Shown in pieces: positions 63,637-64,000 of a stretch of DNA of 64,000 nt; the first letter of the stretch is position 1; each line of letters begins with the position of its first letter. The stretch is taken from assembly GCA_943737045.1 (NCBI GenBank), contig CALSFV010000253.1:496001-560000 (forward strand), given 5' to 3'. Under the pieces are notes generated by a model. That model saw nothing but the letters and a program-made list of their open reading frames with translations. It made no database searches and had not been told where the DNA came from. A program made the translations under genes and the position numbers. The stretch is from Parapristionchus giblindavisi. Lineage: Eukaryota > Nematoda > Chromadorea > Rhabditida > Diplogasteridae.

Positions 63637-64000
63637 TATAAATTATTATTAGCTTTATAGCTTATAGATTATAGTCAATAGTTTATACCAATAATATAGT
63701 AATAATAATAATAATAACAATAATAATAATATAATATAATAATATACTAAAGTAATCGTAACTTTTTACGGTTATTTTATGGATCTTCAATTTTTCAACT
63801 TTGGACCACCACACTTTAAATTTACGTGGACGTCAACGTAAGCGAAATGTAACAATGGATATCAACTGCTTGCATACAAATTTATCATGTTTACTTTCTC
63901 ACTACGTCTACGTACCGAGGTTCGGCCGTCTTACTTGGTTTTGAAAAATATGTGAAACGTGCATTCAACAAGTCATTCAATAAAACGTTCACGTACTGGC
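61110..64000 (-). CDS. Array copy 6: Pro/RGG-rich protein, 3' exons E21-E27 (partial, intact so far)
   Basis: E27 61110-61246 (ends GPMY, TAA), E26 61409-61531 (DDFSAGPPPAQWRG), E25 61916-62044 (DDGYYGGNAGGPRPLF), E24 62509-62600 (RGWGATDEYGDYDRGWDEY), E23 62654-62923 (APPPPPPPLPMPPGH then RGG), E22 63142-63220 (SNMDVDNSVDMDV), E21 63476-63563 (GNDTECGPSG). No stop or lost splice site in any of these and phases agree (0, 1, 2, 2, 1, 1), unlike copies 1-5. It may be the functional member. The 5' exons lie beyond the window. Predicted as a disordered RGG/Gly/Pro tail; an RNA-binding role is an inference from composition. Family not recognised. Confidence 0.65.
62080..62354 (+). mobile_element. 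Possible solo LTR in intron 24/25 of copy 6
   Basis: 275-bp insertion absent from copy 2 at the same place (TTGCTAT|TTCCATT). Begins TGTGTGTATAAAATG and ends ...AACGGTCA. Carries a TATA box (TATATAAAAG near 62249) and AATAAA about 80 bp further (near 62329), the layout of an LTR U3-R. Target duplication unclear (CTAT/ATAT). An internal hairpin GAGATGTAG..CTACATCTC lies near 62155-62177. Confidence 0.45.
63612..63735. repeat. AAT/ATA-rich microsatellite tract upstream of E21, copy 6
   Basis: Interrupted (AAT)n and ATA repeats around the intron 20/21 sequence; shorter counterparts are near 10225 and 49785. Confidence 0.8.

Overview
This is a gene-poor, repeat-rich eukaryotic window. AT-rich introns of about 50-700 bp, splice acceptors of the form TTTCAG/TTGCAG, donors such as GTAAGT/GTGAGT, Tc1-type inverted repeats and LINE tails of (ATT)n or (TAAA)n all fit a nematode best. 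The species is not identifiable by eye, and there is no bacterial or organellar content.

Layout. At the left edge (2-1327, + strand) lies the 3' part of a spliced gene for a protein with a kinase-like catalytic loop. From 5049 to the right edge runs a head-to-tail array of six minus-strand copies of one gene family. Its reconstructed ancestor has about 27 small exons (here E1-E27) and encodes roughly 1,050 residues: a short Pro-rich N-terminus, a helical segment (E2-E5), a long Ser/Pro-rich and poly-Pro part (E6-E10), a conserved charged centre (E11-E17), an Asp/Gly/Tyr part (E18-E22) and an RGG/Gly-rich tail (E23-E27) ending NGPMY-stop. I do not recognise the family. Its composition resembles nuclear RNA-binding or scaffold proteins, which is an inference only.

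Copies: (1) 5049-33307 has all exons, with E7-E15 present three times in tandem, but carries nonsense and splice-site defects. (2) 35279-40180 has only E27-E16. (3) 42529-46420 has E24, part of E23 and E10-E1. (4) 48230-52621 is E27-E16 joined to E5-E2. (5) 54251-58894 has the copy-3 architecture plus E27 and E26. (6) 61110-64000 runs off the window and is intact as far as seen. A shared 1.3-kb block separates the copies (around 1.8-5.0, 34.0-35.3, 47.0-48.2, 53.0-54.3 and 59.8-61.1 kb).

Mobile DNA. The paralogues act as empty-site controls for one another, so many insertions can be defined to the base: a fold-back at TTAA, MITEs with 8-bp duplications (two families sharing a CATAGGT end), MITEs with a 3-bp TGA duplication, a TA-flanked Tc1-type fold-back, and a 5-bp TIR element. 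Several structural breakpoints in the array coincide with transposon ends. Three insertions sit at or within splice acceptors or a coding exon; one (54682-55127) carries what looks like its own 5' splice site and recreates an AG acceptor, so removing it would leave the frame open. That intron-creating configuration is the most interesting observation here.
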